Part shown: one piece after another, positions 10,860 to 22,039 of the stretch | Layout of the letters: the number at the start of each line of letters is the position of its first letter | Numbering within the stretch: the stretch's first letter is position 1 | Assembly: GCA_023935145.1 (NCBI GenBank) | Contig: CM043702.1 | Span: 108,658,088 to 108,722,087 of the forward strand | Origin: Bretschneidera sinensis | Taxonomy: Eukaryota > Streptophyta > Magnoliopsida > Brassicales > Akaniaceae | DNA: 64,000 nucleotides | Direction: 5' to 3' | The notes under the pieces: model-generated | Seen by the model: only the letters and a program-made list of their open reading frames with translations | Told to the model about the DNA's origin: nothing | Databases searched by the model: none | Translations under genes and position numbers: made by a program

Positions 10860-11250
10860 TATTCATGCATACTATATTGTATATACTGTTTAGTTAAGAT
10901 CTGAATGATGTAACCCCCTGTTGAGGGTTGAGGATTTATGTATGTAGATCATTCAGTTGTTGTTTTTATATTGTTGCATATATGTGTTGTATTGGGATTT
11001 TCAAAATGTGACAACATCGTCTTGGGGGTGGCCAACCCGGGATGGGTCATTACAATGTTATTACATTATATCTTGGAATATTTTAGGATTTTATTTGTGA
11101 TGTTGTAACTCCTCTAAAAAGAGTTAAGGAAATATGTTGTAAATATGTTTCAGTTGATGATATTTTAATCATTGCATGTAAGTTTCGTGCTTGGATCTAA
11201 AACGTGACAACATCGCCTCGGGGAGAGCTCACCCAGGATGGGTCGTTACA
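10860..11250. repeat. duplicated LTR 3' end, about 195-bp period
   Basis: 10860-11054 and 11055-11250 both run from a GATG(T)TGTAAC segment to GTGACAACATCG and GGATGGGTC(A/G)TTACA. Both therefore look like LTR ends. The two units are well diverged from each other. Confidence 0.8.
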
Positions 11251-11254
11251 ATTT

Positions 11255-11266
11255 TGGTACTGGAGC
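11255..11266 (+). other. degenerate primer binding site
   Basis: TGGTACTGGAGC four bases after the LTR end resembles TGGTATCAGAGC (initiator-Met tRNA) with three changes. It fixes the LTR boundary and orientation. Confidence 0.75.
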
Positions 11267-11353
11267 TATAGGTTTTATGATTCTGTAGACTGCATAAAAT
11301 GTAAGAAAGTGAAAGACTAAAATAAATTGTATTTTAATGCAAATTCTGAGGAT

Positions 11354-12804
11354 GTCGCGTGGATGTGGTAGATAGATTGGTAGAGTTGTGGGACAGAGAA
11401 GGTGTGGTAGGCCCCCTGTGTTTAGAAGAGATGAGGTAGCGATTGATGTTGAGTTTGTGGTTCTTGAAAGAGACCATGTTGATAGTACACCTACTACTAG
11501 TGGTGTTGTGAGAGAATTTTGTGTTAGAAGAGATGACCTAAGAGAACCTCTTGTTCATGCTCTTGAGATGATGAATCAGGTAGAGCTGATAGCCTATAGC
11601 GTAGACTATATGACCAGGTTGGAGTAAAACCTGATGTTGTTATAAATCATGTGAGCCATTATGTTCAATAGGGAGGGGTGAGTTTGCACAGGATATGCAG
11701 GACGATTGTTTTGCCAGATTTATTAAGTTGAAACCCTCTTCTTTTAAGGGATCCGATAACCTTTCTAAAGCTAAGTTGTGGGTAAAGCGTATATAACGTT
11801 TATTTGGTGTATTGCCAGTGACTGATAGGCAAAAAGTTGCCTTTGCTTCTTTTCAGTTAGAAGATGAGACCTTTGAATGATGGAATGATACTCTCCCTAG
11901 ATTGAGTACAAATGTATATCGATCTTTAACCTGGAGTAGGTTTAAAGAGGTATTCTTTGCAAAGTATTTCCTTGATACTTTAAATCCTAGGAAAAGATGG
12001 ATTTTAACCATCTAAGACAGAATATGATGACAGTAGCACAATATGATGGTAGATTTGTGGCCTTATCGAGATTTGTGTCTGAGTTAGTGAATACTGCGGA
12101 AAAGAAGTGTAAGAGATTTCTAGATGGTTTGCCCTTTGAGATATGTTCTAGACTTTCATATATGAGGCATTCAAATTATGTTACTTTGATGGATATATCG
12201 CTTCAGATTAAGAAGGACATAGTTGAGTCTAAAGGACATAGGGAGTGGCTAAAGAGGAGTAGACTTGAGGGAAGTTGAGGTGGTAGTATGAGTATTCATG
12301 GTGGTTTTCAATCCCAAAGGGGTCATTCCTTTTCATAGGGATCCATTGTTCAAAGTCAACAGAGGTAGACTAGATCTATAGCTTCGATGGCTCAAAGTTC
12401 TATTGATGGAACCCCTAGGTTTGGAAAACAACCTATGGGAGTTAGAGGATTTAGTAAAGGTGGGAGTATGCCACTGAGGTGAGGTGGTAGTGTTGTATTT
12501 TATAGAGAGTGCAAAGTATGTTATAGGTTTAACTATATAGAACATTTATCTTGGAATTGTCCTACCTTAATGTGTTTTGTTTGTGGAGAGGGCGGGCATA
12601 TCAGTGTGGATCGTCCATTGAGGAGATCAACTGAGATGATGAATATTGGGGGTGTTGGGAAATGATAGTCAGAGAGAGGTGGTGGATCTGGGAATATTCG
12701 GGGTAGAGCTTCAAGTAGAGGAGCAGTTTTTGAGAGAGGATGTGGCGGTCAAACGCAGCCCAGAGAGAATAGAGTATATGCACTGACCCAACAAGATGAC
12801 CCAA
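11354..12804 (+). pseudogene. chromovirus gag of the downstream copy, broken and truncated
   Basis: A start MSRGCGR is followed by a stop and then readable pieces. A Retrotrans_gag-type region spans about 11720-12270 (KPSSFKGSDN, WNDTLPRL, then MTVAQYDGRFVALSRF and RFLDGLPFEI). A zinc-knuckle remnant CFVCGEGGHISVDRP lies at about 12570-12610, with the last Cys changed to Arg. The frame ends in RVYALTQQDDPTK, the point where protease should begin. The window's first codons start at the equivalent QQ, so upstream and downstream interiors are the same family. Confidence 0.85.
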
Positions 12805-13310
12805 CAAAATGTGTAATATACATTTTACTTATAAAAAAATAACTTATCTTGTGGATTGTTTCTTTTCATTAATATTCTTTGGGAGAAAAAGGATTATTGA
12901 TTGCATGTATTAATTTGTATTTTAGGAAGCATATTAGCAGCTCATACGACAAAAAACTAGTGTGGAATCTAATTCACCTTCACAAGCTGAGATCGATCCC
13001 AAAGAGTGGATCGAGGCATCTGGTGGGGTCAAGATGGGATGATTTTATGGCTCTGGTGGGATGTTTGAAGGTTGTATGTCTGCTAGCAGCTCTCCAAAAG
13101 CAGTTCATTGTCTAAATCCACCTTAACACATTTTCAATCGTTCCCCAATGTCAGAGCGATGTAGTAGGTGCTGGAGTAAGATAGGAAAAAGAGGGAAGAG
13201 TTGTAGTCACATATCCAGCTCATGGAGCAACAGATAATGCATCGCTTTGAGGTATCACTAGACGAGCTTGCTCCACTTGCATCATCCACCGTAATATTGT
13301 TTTAAATTAA
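12805..13310 (+). pseudogene. CACTA (En/Spm) element protein, C-terminal fragment
   Basis: From about 12920 one frame reads AEIDPKEWIEASGGVKMG, one stop, then FYGSGGMFEGCMSASSSP and, after breaks, SHIQLMEQQIMHRFEVS with a Pro/Ser tail. W.EA.GG...G..YG.G followed by a coiled-coil-like Gln-rich end is typical of the plant Ptta/En-Spm protein family (Transposase_24). TTGTATTTTAG before 12925 looks like a 3' splice site. Family call is by pattern only. Confidence 0.55.
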
Positions 13311-13313
13311 TTG

Positions 13314-13925
13314 AAAGTTCAACACTTAGTGGTTTTTAGGGAAAACATAAAATACTCGAGTAATGGATGATTCAGGGGTACTGAAACGTCCGTGGGGTGG
13401 GATGTGACTCGTGGGAACAAACATGATCCATTTTGGATTGTTGGTTAGCAAAATTGTGGGTTTAGGCAAATAAAATTCAAGATTTAGTGATTTTTAGGGA
13501 AAAAATGCTAAATACTCGTGTAATGGATGAGCCAGGAGTATCGACACATCCATGGGGTCGAACGTGACTTGTTGGAACAAACAGGATCCATTTCGGATCG
13601 CCAGTTACCAAAAGTGTGTGTTTTAAGCTAATAAAGTTTAGAACTTAACGTTTTTAGAGAAAAAAATGTCAAATACTCATGTAATAGACAAGCTGGGAGT
13701 ACTGGCATGTCCGTGAGGTCGAATGTGACTTATGGGAACAAATGGGATCCATTTCAGATTGCTAGTTAGCAAAAGTGTGGGGTTTAGGCTAATAAAGTTC
13801 AACACTTAGCGGTTTTTAGGCCAAAAAAATGTAAAATACTCGTGTAATAAACAAGTCAGGGGTTCCGACAAGTTTATTGGATCGAACGTGACTCGTGGAA
13901 ACAAACGGGATCCATTTCGGATAGT
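13314..13925. repeat. 160-bp tandem repeat, nearly 4 units
   Basis: Units start near 13314, 13473, 13633 and 13793 with AAGTTCAACACTTAG-like sequence. Each contains AAATACTCGTGTAATGGA, a GTCGAACGTGACT segment, GGGATCCATTTCGGAT and CAGTTAGCAAAAGTGTGG. Period is 159-160 bp. It begins right after the CACTA-type coding end and may be a subterminal repeat of that element or a small satellite. Confidence 0.88.
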
Positions 13926-14631
13926 CAATGTAGGTATCACTCTTTTCCACCTATTACTCATGCATTCGGCTCATTACCTAAGACCACTTCTCTTGAATAA
14001 AGGTGGATATGGCAAAGGTGCGGATTACGATGAGTAGGCATATGAAAACAAGTGAAACCTACAAAGTCTAATACAAACCCTTTATAACTAGTAAGGAGGC
14101 ATTCGTGACAGGTGCAATTTTAATGTATTAGACAAGTGATTGTTGTCATGTGAGCATAAAACAAGGATGATGAGTAAAGAGTCGTCTTTTGACCTTGAAG
14201 GGGGTCAAATCCCTTCCGAGTAGGATTTATATTCACAAAAATGACACCCAAACATTGCAATTAAAATGACATAGGAAAGTAAACACTCGAAAGTAAATGC
14301 ATAAAAGAAGTGGTAAGGTAAAAGTAAATACATAAAAGGGAAAAATATTTTAACTGCAATAGAAGAAGAGATTAAAATTACTTGTAATGTGAATATTAAA
14401 GAAAAGAAGTGAATTAAAATGTGTAGATTTAAATTAGATGGATTAAAACTAAGCTAATTAAACTAGATCGATTAAGATTAAACTACTTTAAACTAGATAG
14501 ATTAAACATATATCAAACCAAATAGATTAACACTAAGCTACTTTAAACTAGATAGATTAAACTAGACTAACTTAAACTAACATGTGATTAAGGGAAATAT
14601 TCAAGATAACTAACAACATGTTGTAGACCGA
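13926..14631. other. no gene seen; low-complexity AACTAGATAGATTAA-rich stretch
   Basis: Noncoding flank of the SIRE-like insertion. From about 14430 to 14580 the phrase AAACTAGATAGATTAAAC recurs five or more times in varied form. GAAGGGGGTCAAATCCC near 14197-14213 resembles AAGGGGGTC phrases at 33954-33990 across the insertion, which fits one continuous ancestral locus. Confidence 0.6.
14627..14631. other. target site duplication CATGT (left)
   Basis: CATGT precedes the LTR start at 14632 and is found again at 33925-33929 directly after the other LTR. A perfect 5-bp match is the normal copia footprint. Confidence 0.9.
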
Positions 14632-15749
14632 GGTACAAACCCAAGAGGGGGGTGAATTGGGTTTTAAAAACTTTTTGCAATTAACAATATAATCAATTAA
14701 AGCAAACAACAAATAAATTGCTTGAAATTAAAAGAGTAAAGGAAGATAATATCAAAACTCCATTTATAGCGGTTCAGCAATATCATAATCACTCCGACCC
14801 TACATCCACTCTCTTCAAGGAACCTTATTGCAGTAATCCACTAATGATAGTCAAGCAACTTCACGGCTGTTGCCCAAATCTTAAAAACACTCTCTTCCAC
14901 AAGGAAGTTACAAGGAAATGTTTAATTCCTAAACACTCTAAGAGTTACTTCAACTCTTACTCTTTACAAAGATTGATGTTGATTGTAAAATAAAACAAGA
15001 GAGGTAGCAAAGAATGCTTTACAAGATGAAGATTATCTCTTTTTCAAGAACAAAGCTTAAAGAATGGCTCACAAGAAATTTTTTGAAAGATTTTAAGAGT
15101 ATTAATGAGCTATATAAGAACTTGAGTGTTCTTGCTTGTCATAAATTCTCATTAAAAAGAAATATTTATAGTTTTGGCTTTATATGGCTGTTAGATACAA
15201 GTTGGGATGGTTTAGAGCATTAAATGCTCAAGTCCCGCGTCTCAAACGGTCATATTTTTGAATTGCTAGTCGATTGACTCCTTGTACCAATTGATTGGGT
15301 CATGTGAAATATTTAAATTTTTGGGCATCAAACAGGTACTAGTTTACTGGGTCCTTGCACCAGTTGACTGGATCAAAGGCCAGAAGCTACTAACCCTTTT
15401 ACTAGTCGACTGGGTTGACCCAAACATCATTTTCAGGCTTTTCAAAGCAGTTTTAACTTAAAGAAATTTTAAGATCATTTTTGTCAAAATATTTTGTAAT
15501 CAAAATGAGCTATAATTAAGCTAGATAATTGAAAGAAAAATTTACATTTTAATCAACTAACTTAGGAGCTTTAAGTCTTGGTCTTCAAACAACTTTCAAG
15601 GTGCAAACGTATCTTTCCGAGTGCGTATCTTTTTCAATGTAACATGTTGTCTTTGAACAAAGCCTCTTTACATCTTAAACACTTAGATAAACTTGGTTAG
15701 AAAAATTTAACTTTGTTTTGTCATTATTAAAATCAAATAAGGGTCAACA
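14632..15749 (-). repeat. 3' LTR of SIRE-like copy 1
   Basis: Plus-strand ends are TGTAGACCGAGG and GGGTCAACA. It aligns with 32753-33924 (for example CACTCCGACC..ACATC..CTCTCTTCAAGG). It contains five AGTCGACT-type palindromes at about 15269-15415. Short open frames inside (14718, 15014) are LTR sequence, not genes. Confidence 0.93.
15269..15420. repeat. AGTCGACT-type palindrome array, LTR of SIRE-like copy 1
   Basis: Variants CTAGTCGATTGACTCC, CCAATTGATTGGGTC, CTAGTTTACTGGGTCC, CCAGTTGACTGGATC and CTAGTCGACTGGGTTG are spaced 20-70 bp apart. The matching array in the other LTR is at 33417-33590. Confidence 0.85.
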
Positions 15750-15772
15750 ATCTCTCTCTTTTTGATAATGAC
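15750..15772 (-). other. polypurine tract of SIRE-like copy 1
   Basis: The minus strand reads AAAAAGAGAGAGAT immediately before the LTR start TGTTGACCC. It marks the plus-strand priming site and confirms orientation. Confidence 0.85.
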
Positions 15773-16435
15773 AAAACCATAATGAGAAAAACAATTTAAG
15801 AATCTAAGTGTTGGATTTTTAAGGAAAAATGACAGAGTTTCCTATGTTTTTGTGATAAAAACCAACCTACAATTTTTAATGTATTTCTACGCAGTTCTAA
15901 CAAGTTCAGAGCAATGCTCCCCCTTAATCTGTGCATTTCATTATTTACATATATTTTTCTCTTTTTCTCCCCCATTTTGGCAACAGCATAAAAAGGAGGG
16001 AAAACTTAGAAAATAAGCAAGTCTAATACCATATATAGAAAGATAAGATAAAAACAAACTTTTAGGCAATTACTAAACTCAAATAAGAGATGCTAAGATC
16101 TCCCATGAAGAATCAGAAGCTTTACACATAACATGAAATAGTTAAAGCTTAAAAACGAGTAATAAGTATCCAAAATATCCAAACATTATCAAAATGTAAA
16201 ATAACACCTAAGATGATTAAAGAATGGAAAAAAAAAACCATGAATACAAAGTTTCATATATAATAGAGCAAGATAAGTTGTCTCGAGAATAACTAAAAAC
16301 ATAATAGTTCAAACAAGTGCATAAAACATGAATGCATGAAAAAGTAAGTGAAAATGTTCTTGCAAATAGTTAATAGAGCTAAAACTAGATAAAAGACATA
16401 AAATAAAGGACTCAAGGAGCTGTAGAATCAGGCTA
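15773..16435 (-). other. 3' noncoding region of SIRE-like copy 1
   Basis: No coding frame is seen. The minus strand is T- and A-rich, with GGGGGAGAAAAAGAGAAAAATA near 15955-15975 as a second purine run. The same layout (GGGGGAGAAAAAAGAG) is present in copy 2 near 56190-56205, so this second purine tract is conserved in the family. Confidence 0.6.
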
Positions 16436-16699
16436 ATCACGGAGGAGATCTCATATCTCAGCCAATAAGCCTTCTAAGTGCTTCCGGAATAGCTCAAAGT
16501 CATCGTGAAAAGTACAAAGATCATGACACATGAGATCCATATCTATCCGTAATCACTTAAAACTTGATTCAGCTGAAGAGCTCAAACTCTGGAAGCCAGA
16601 CTGTACCTGTTGACTAGTTATTGCTTTAAAGAGGTCTTCATGACCACCTTGATCAACTACTGAACTGCCTTGTCCAATGATGCCTTGCATAATTTCCTA

Positions 16700-17925
16700 T
16701 ATTTGATCACTTCTTAACTTTAAAATTTAGTATAGTTTTATTTATTTTTGTTGGTTTCAGGCTTCATTGTTGTCACTAAATTTTATTTCAGATTTGAAGA
16801 AAAAGAAGATCCAAATTTTAGCAGCCTATCGTCTAGGGATTCTTTCTCTCATTTAAATGAAGATTTTATTTGAGTATAGGAGCTACTAAAATAAAAGAGA
16901 TATGGGCAAAAGTTTTGAGTGTCATGCGAAGGCTTAAATCCCACATCCTATGTCCCACATCGATTGGAAACAGATTCCATATCCCACATCCCACATCGGT
17001 TTGAAACACATTCCATATACCACATCCCACATCGTTTGGAAACAGATTGCACTCATGGAGTTTCCCTATAAAAGTCCCATTGCACTTCATCTTCAAAAGG
17101 GGGTGGATTTCAGAGGCTTTGCTATCAAGGAGGAAGAGGTTGCCGACGGTGACGAGTATTTTTCACTGTGGATTTTCTTCTCCCAGAAAATATGATGAAT
17201 TCATTTATGTTGAATTTAATTTTTAGCATGAACTAAATTTTCTTTATTCTAGGAAAACGATGTAATCTAGTTTCAAACTATGCTTGCTTTGCTATGCTAA
17301 TTTGAAGTAATTCTGTTCTATGTTTGTCAGATTTATTATGAGCTTATTGCTTCTAATTGACTGACCATTAATTAGATATTTTGATCTTGTGATTTGCTAT
17401 CGAAAGAAAGAATTATAGAATAGAACTTGGATATTTCAGCATAGGTAAATATAGAGATCGAAAGACTTATATGAACCTATGTAGTCTTAAAATCGTTGGT
17501 CTTAATGCTTTCTTGCTTTAATGATTTGCATACTCTTGTGTAAAATGATATTTCCAATTGACAATTGAAAAGGGATTTTGGATGAGTTTGGAGATTTTGC
17601 TAACAAATAGAGAGAATTAAATTAAATTAGTTTGATGAGAAAAGCATAGTGAGGGATTAGGCGAAATCAATTTCCTAGAAGTTCTTTTTCTCATTAATTT
17701 GATCTTCGAACAACAGCTTTCTTTTCCTTTGAATACTTTGATTTTATTTCAAATTGCAATTACAAACAATCTTAGTGACTTTTCTAAATAAAGTCAAGAT
17801 TAGTATAATTTTGATACTTGTCAATAGTGAGTTATCAATCCCTGAGGATGACACTCTTCTCATCACTTTACTATAAAACTATGCTATTGTGCACTTGTAG
17901 TTTTGGACCGATTATCCAACGTGCT
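16700..17925 (+). mobile_element. unclassified 1.2-kb insertion with promoter-like start
   Basis: It interrupts the third ORF. On the plus strand it has three 36-bp repeats with CCCACATCG, then TATA-like CCCTATAAAAGTCCC at 17064-17078, a GAAAACGATGTAAT segment, and an end with AATCCCTGAGGATGACACTC and TGCACTTGTAG. This arrangement resembles noncoding LTR or non-autonomous retroelement sequence, but I could not fix its ends or a target duplication. No coding capacity is seen. Confidence 0.45.
16940..17050. repeat. 36-bp tandem repeat with CCCACATCG, 3 units
   Basis: CCCACATCG occurs at 16954, 16990 and 17026, each followed by (A/G/T)TT(G)GAAACA(G/C)ATT and a CCATAT/CCACAT segment. The array lies just upstream of a TATA-like site and may be a promoter element. 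Confidence 0.88.
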
Positions 17926-18666
17926 TCTGACCAATTATTGTTTCTTCAGTGTCCATCTCATTAGGAGGAGCTTCATCCTCTTGGACATCTTCTTCTTCAT
18001 CACTGTCCTCATCACCAAATTTGTATAGATATGGTAAATTAGTGTAGGATTGAATTTTCTATAGATACTGACTAAGGGTCTAAGTCCAATAGCTTCAAAA
18101 GCAGGCAATACATCAAAATTAGCATTCCTAATAGAATTAAAATCGACATATCTACCAATCATGATTTTCTTATAATGAATAATAGTGTTATGCTTGTCTT
18201 TGATTGTAGGACTCTAAAAAAGAGAATCATCCAACTTGGTTCGGGCTTTCTTGTTTGATGAACCGACAACCCTTTTTCTTTTTGGATCTGAAGCTATAGA
18301 TTTGTGTGTTCTTGAGTCCGTTGGCTCGTTTGGTCCACGTATTTTCTTCTTCACACGGATTCTTTGAGACTTCCTTGCTAAAAATATGGATTTGAGAAGT
18401 GGAGAAAAAATGAGTATGTGAACAATTTGAATATTGGATCTTGAAATCGCGAAAATCAAAGGATTTAGGGAGTGGGTAAGTGAAAAATGAAGGAATGTTG
18501 GCCTGATTTGTTGAGATTTTAGTGATTTCTAGAGAGAGAGTGAGAGAGAGTTTTAGCGTTCTTGAGTTTTGGCTTGAAATGATCGAAAAATTTGAATAAA
18601 AAACTTATATAATCGCGATACCAGTCAATTGGGTCCATAAAAATTGGAATTTTTTAAGATACTAGT
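17926..18666 (-). other. spacer upstream of third ORF with GA-run and palindromes
   Basis: Holds the N-terminal half of the third ORF and, upstream of it on the minus strand, a GA/CT microsatellite near 18531-18550 and two palindromes of the AGTCGACT family at about 18621 and 18662. The Athila-like element begins at 18667 inside the second palindrome. Confidence 0.55.
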
Positions 18667-20184
18667 TGATAACGCTCAAACTAACACGCGATTATTGTGT
18701 ATAGCTGAGGTGTCGATCCCACAAGGAAAGTGAACTGCAAGAGAAAGTATAAACCTTAACATTAAACAATAAAGTTCAAATAAGAAAATTAGAGTTTTAC
18801 GAATGAAATTAAATAAGAGAGTTGTGAAAATATGATAAAGAATTCAATAAAGAAATAACAAGGTTCCAGGAATCCTTCCTAAGTTCATTGCCCTATTCCT
18901 ATCTTGACTCAAATGTTTTATCTTAATTACTAGTTTCACATCCCAAACAAGCAATTGGTAAATATTCAATCAAAGCACATAATACCCTAATGTAATTGCC
19001 ATAAATTACTCCCTAATTCCAATTCAAACACACAAGATCTATCTTATAAATTATCAAGAAGCGACAATATATTTCAATAATAATACTACTGTAATGGACA
19101 AACCTATAAGATAGATCTACCGAAATCAATTGCATCTAATAACATTAACATAAGAAAAGCTTGACTAGACTTATATGGAGAAGAAGAATGCAATCACTAG
19201 ATTAAAAAGATCTAAGAGAAGAAGAACATAAATTGCAGTTGTCACATGAATTCAAATCCTTCTTATTTAATCAAAGAGTAAATCATAAAAAATGTTTAAC
19301 AATCAATCCATACAACTAAATCAAAGATAGAAATAAGAACAACTACACCTAGAAACTCATTCTTTCACCTTGTTGGAGTTTAGTTGGACATAGAGTTCAT
19401 CCTTGATCACCTTGAAGAAGAAGAAGATGGAAGCTCTCTTCAAAAAATCTCGTCCTCCGTTATCTGAGTCTAAATTCCTATATATAGCTGTATGGAGATG
19501 GCTCTATAGACAGAAAAGTCACCCTAGGGTTTCTGTTCAGGTCGGGTGCTTCTGCTGCTGTCTAGGCCTGGTTCTACCTAACATTTCTCTACTAAAACTG
19601 TCATAACTTTCTGTAGAAAAATCATATTTATGAGTCGTAAAATTCTCTAGAAAATAGACATCTAGATTTTTCCAAGCATATATGGCTCATCTCCTGGTTC
19701 TTTCTGAATCGATACAGTTTAATCTACAAAATGACTGATATGTCACTCTAAAATCACGCACAGTTTGACCTTTGTCTACTAAAACTGCCATAACTTTCTC
19801 TAGAAAAATCATATTTATAAGCCGTAAAATTCTCTAGAAAGTAGACATTTGGATCTTTCCAAGAATATATGGTTCATTTCTTGGTTCTTCCTAAATCAAT
19901 ACAGTTTAATCCACAAAAATGACTGATCTGTACAAGCAATTTTGGAAATTTAGTGAAACTCCTTTCCAAATGCTTGTCAACATGCATAGAATCTTTGTGC
20001 TTTAATCAACGTTAGCTTTTCCATCTCTTTTAAATTCAAAATACCTAAAAATGCATCGAAATAAATCAATATACCAAGAATGACACTTAAGAATTATTAA
20101 GGCATAAATGTGTCATCCAGCCTTAAATCAACCCTAAATGCTAACAAATAAACACCATTAAGATGCATTTTCTGACTCTCATCA
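18667..20184 (-). repeat. 3' LTR of Athila-like element
   Basis: Plus-strand ends TGATAACGCTC and CTGACTCTCATCA. It aligns throughout with 26009-27551. It contains an internal tandem pair of about 189 bp (from about 19587 and 19776) starting TCTACTAAAACTGCCATAAC. The right LTR has the same pair from about 26953 and 27140, so the duplication predates insertion. Confidence 0.93.
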
Positions 20185-21715
20185 TAGCCCCAAACTAGCT
20201 TATTGCTAGTCCCTAGCAATTCAAGCAAAAGAAAAATGAAATGAATTCTATATTAGAAATCAAAACAAAACCCAAAATCCTAAAAACAAAACAAAGCAAT
20301 GTTAGCGTTAATCCAAGAGTATCAACTTTTTGTCTCAAAAATTGCACATAACACACAACACATAAAATCATTAAATACTACCCAAGTCCAAAAACAATCC
20401 AAACATCAACCTCATATTCGTTATCGACTCTTAAATATTCATCTTGCCACAAACCATTAATCCAAACATCTAGATGATTTTATGCACAACATTCATAAAT
20501 ACAAGTCTTGGCCTCTAAAAACATATTAAATTACGTGACATCAATCACAAATCAAACTCCATAGGCTCACTTTTCAAATCACTCTCCACTAATGTAGAAA
20601 AATCACACTACATCAGATCACTAGGTCTTAATAGGCTTGTAACGTAGGGCTAATGCAAAGGTCAAGAAAGAACGAGAAGGATTAAACAAGTAAAAGAACT
20701 CAGTCTCTTAATTTTAAACACAACCTTTTTAAGCACTAAATAACCTTACTTCAACACCCAACTCATTCAACTATTTTTCGAGCATTTCTCTCAATAATTC
20801 AACATTTTTTTTTCTAGCACATAATCATTCACCTCCATTTTCATTCTTTACTCTTTTCCACAACCCCTAGCCTCCTTTAATGTACTTGAGTTATGGTAGT
20901 AATATTACCCTTACTCCTCTTAAGTGCTTCTCAACAAATGTGTATAAACTAAGTTCTCTTAAAAGAAAGGTAAGGATAAAATATTTTAGGCTTATAAAGG
21001 TAAGTACATGGAATATCGAAAGAAACAAGACTAAATTTTTTTATTTTAAAAAAAGGCTCAAACAGGTAAGTAGCGATAAATATAACAAAAGTAAGCTTGA
21101 AAGGCTCAAACAGTCCAAAGATGGTCTACATCATATCCTAAGTAGTGTGCATTCTAGGATTTCGCCTCAAGTGATTATCAAATAAGTTCTAGAGCTTGTC
21201 GAGACCGCAAAAGTATTCACCAAATATTCACACATAAAACTTCTCTAAATGTTTTAGACTAATCATACACTCTTACCGCAAACCAGAGTCTCAAACTAAA
21301 TGAAGATCAACACTTAAAATTATTCTCAAACTGAAGCAAGATTTAACTTCTTCTAAAAGCTATATGCTATCTCAATTATAATCATATCATTGACATGTAA
21401 ATTAACTCCAAAACTAACATAAAACATACTAAAAACAAACAAAACTAAATCCAATTTTTTTAAAAATTTCTATTTTTCAAGAAGTATTTTTTTTCTAACA
21501 ATTTATCCTAACAAACTAATTAAAACGAAAAATGGAAAGTGACACCAAACAATTTAATGGTATGAAATAGGAAATGTGTTTCCTCCACCCCCCAACCTAA
21601 GACTTGCATTGTCCCCAATGTGAAAGAAAAAAGTTGGGAGAAAGAAAGAAAAAAAGAAAACTAAATAAATAAATAAAAATAAAAAAATAAAACTAATGTA
21701 CAATGGAACGAAAGT
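20185..21715 (-). other. noncoding 3' region of Athila-like element
   Basis: About 1.5 kb between the coding end and the LTR, where Athila relatives may carry an env-like ORF. I see no credible frame. A polypurine tract lies at the left edge: the minus strand reads AGTTTGGGGCTA just before TGATGAGAG. T- and A-rich low complexity occurs near 21640-21690. Confidence 0.6.
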
Positions 21716-22039
21716 ACTCGATTAAAAAGGATAAACTGGGGGCACCAAAGAGATCTCTTCGGGCCTATCTTCAACACGTTCATGTTCCAAGCAGAGCTTC
21801 AACCTTTGGCCATTAACTAGAAATGCACGACTGTCGGAGGGATCTTCAACTTCTACCACTCCATTTGGAAAAACACTCTTCACAACATAAGGTCCCTTCC
21901 ATCGTGATCGCAATTTTTTCGGAGGGAAGTGTAACCAAGAATCATAAAGAAAAACTCGATTACCTTTGTTCAAAATAAGAGCGAAATTTATCCAATGCAA
22001 ATACTACGTCTAGTAATTCTTTCTCGGTTGTGTTGTACA
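21716..22039 (-). pseudogene. Athila-like RNase H remnant fused to integrase C-terminus
   Basis: The minus strand near 22035-21965 reads NTTEKELLDVVFALDKFR, an RNase H motif. It then passes without the rest of RNase H or the integrase zinc finger and DDE core into GNRVFLYDSWLHFPPKKL and LRSRWKGPYVV, the GPY/F region at the integrase end. The end is SLVPPVYPF. A frame change lies at the join (about 21975-21990). This is a deletion junction of over 1 kb relative to a full element. Confidence 0.85.

Larger units (their letters stand above)
1..11250 (+). mobile_element. Ty3/gypsy chromovirus 1 (Tekay/Del-like), 3' internal part plus LTR, interrupted
   Basis: Decayed LTR retrotransposon entering the window in its protease and running through RT, RNase H, integrase and chromodomain to a polypurine tract and an LTR starting TGTAATACC at 8912. 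The order PR-RT-RH-IN-chromodomain is that of a plant chromovirus. Its 3' end is split at 3431/8851 by a copia element. Stops and frameshifts occur in every domain, so no product is expected. Clade assignment rests on chromodomain position and LTR-end style and is by eye. Confidence 0.85.
8912..11250 (+). repeat. chromovirus 1 LTR (about 2.3 kb)
   Basis: Starts TGTAATACC directly after the polypurine tract and ends GGTCGTTACA directly before a degenerate primer site at 11255, so it is at once the 3' LTR of the upstream interior and the 5' LTR of the downstream one. It holds a CA/AT microsatellite, a 36-bp tandem repeat and a duplicated 3' end. Short open frames inside are not genes. Confidence 0.8.
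16436..18470 (-). pseudogene. third ORF of SIRE-like copy 1 (plant transposon-domain-like), split
   Basis: Lies between pol and 3' LTR on the same strand as pol. The N-terminal part (18470-17935) has a basic stretch (SDPKRKRVVGSSNKKARTK) and MIGRYVDFNSIRNANFDVLP, then NPTLIYHIYTNL, resembling the YP.L...FY.N pattern of the 'putative plant transposon protein' domain (PF20167-like, by eye). A C-terminal part (about 16700-16436) reads GQGSSVVDQGGHEDLF and Gln/Ser-rich sequence. A 1.2-kb insertion separates the parts. Copy 2 carries the homologue at 56640-57893. Confidence 0.55.

Noticed and set aside
13314..13925. CRISPR-like direct repeats
   Set aside because: Units are contiguous 160-bp tandem copies without distinct spacers, in a plant genome.
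14718..15223. Two open frames in plus orientation
   Set aside because: They lie wholly in the SIRE-like LTR and have counterparts with broken frames in the other LTRs.
20880..21185. 101-codon plus ORF
   Set aside because: Lies in the Athila-like 3' noncoding region, antisense to the element; Lys-rich through A-richness only.
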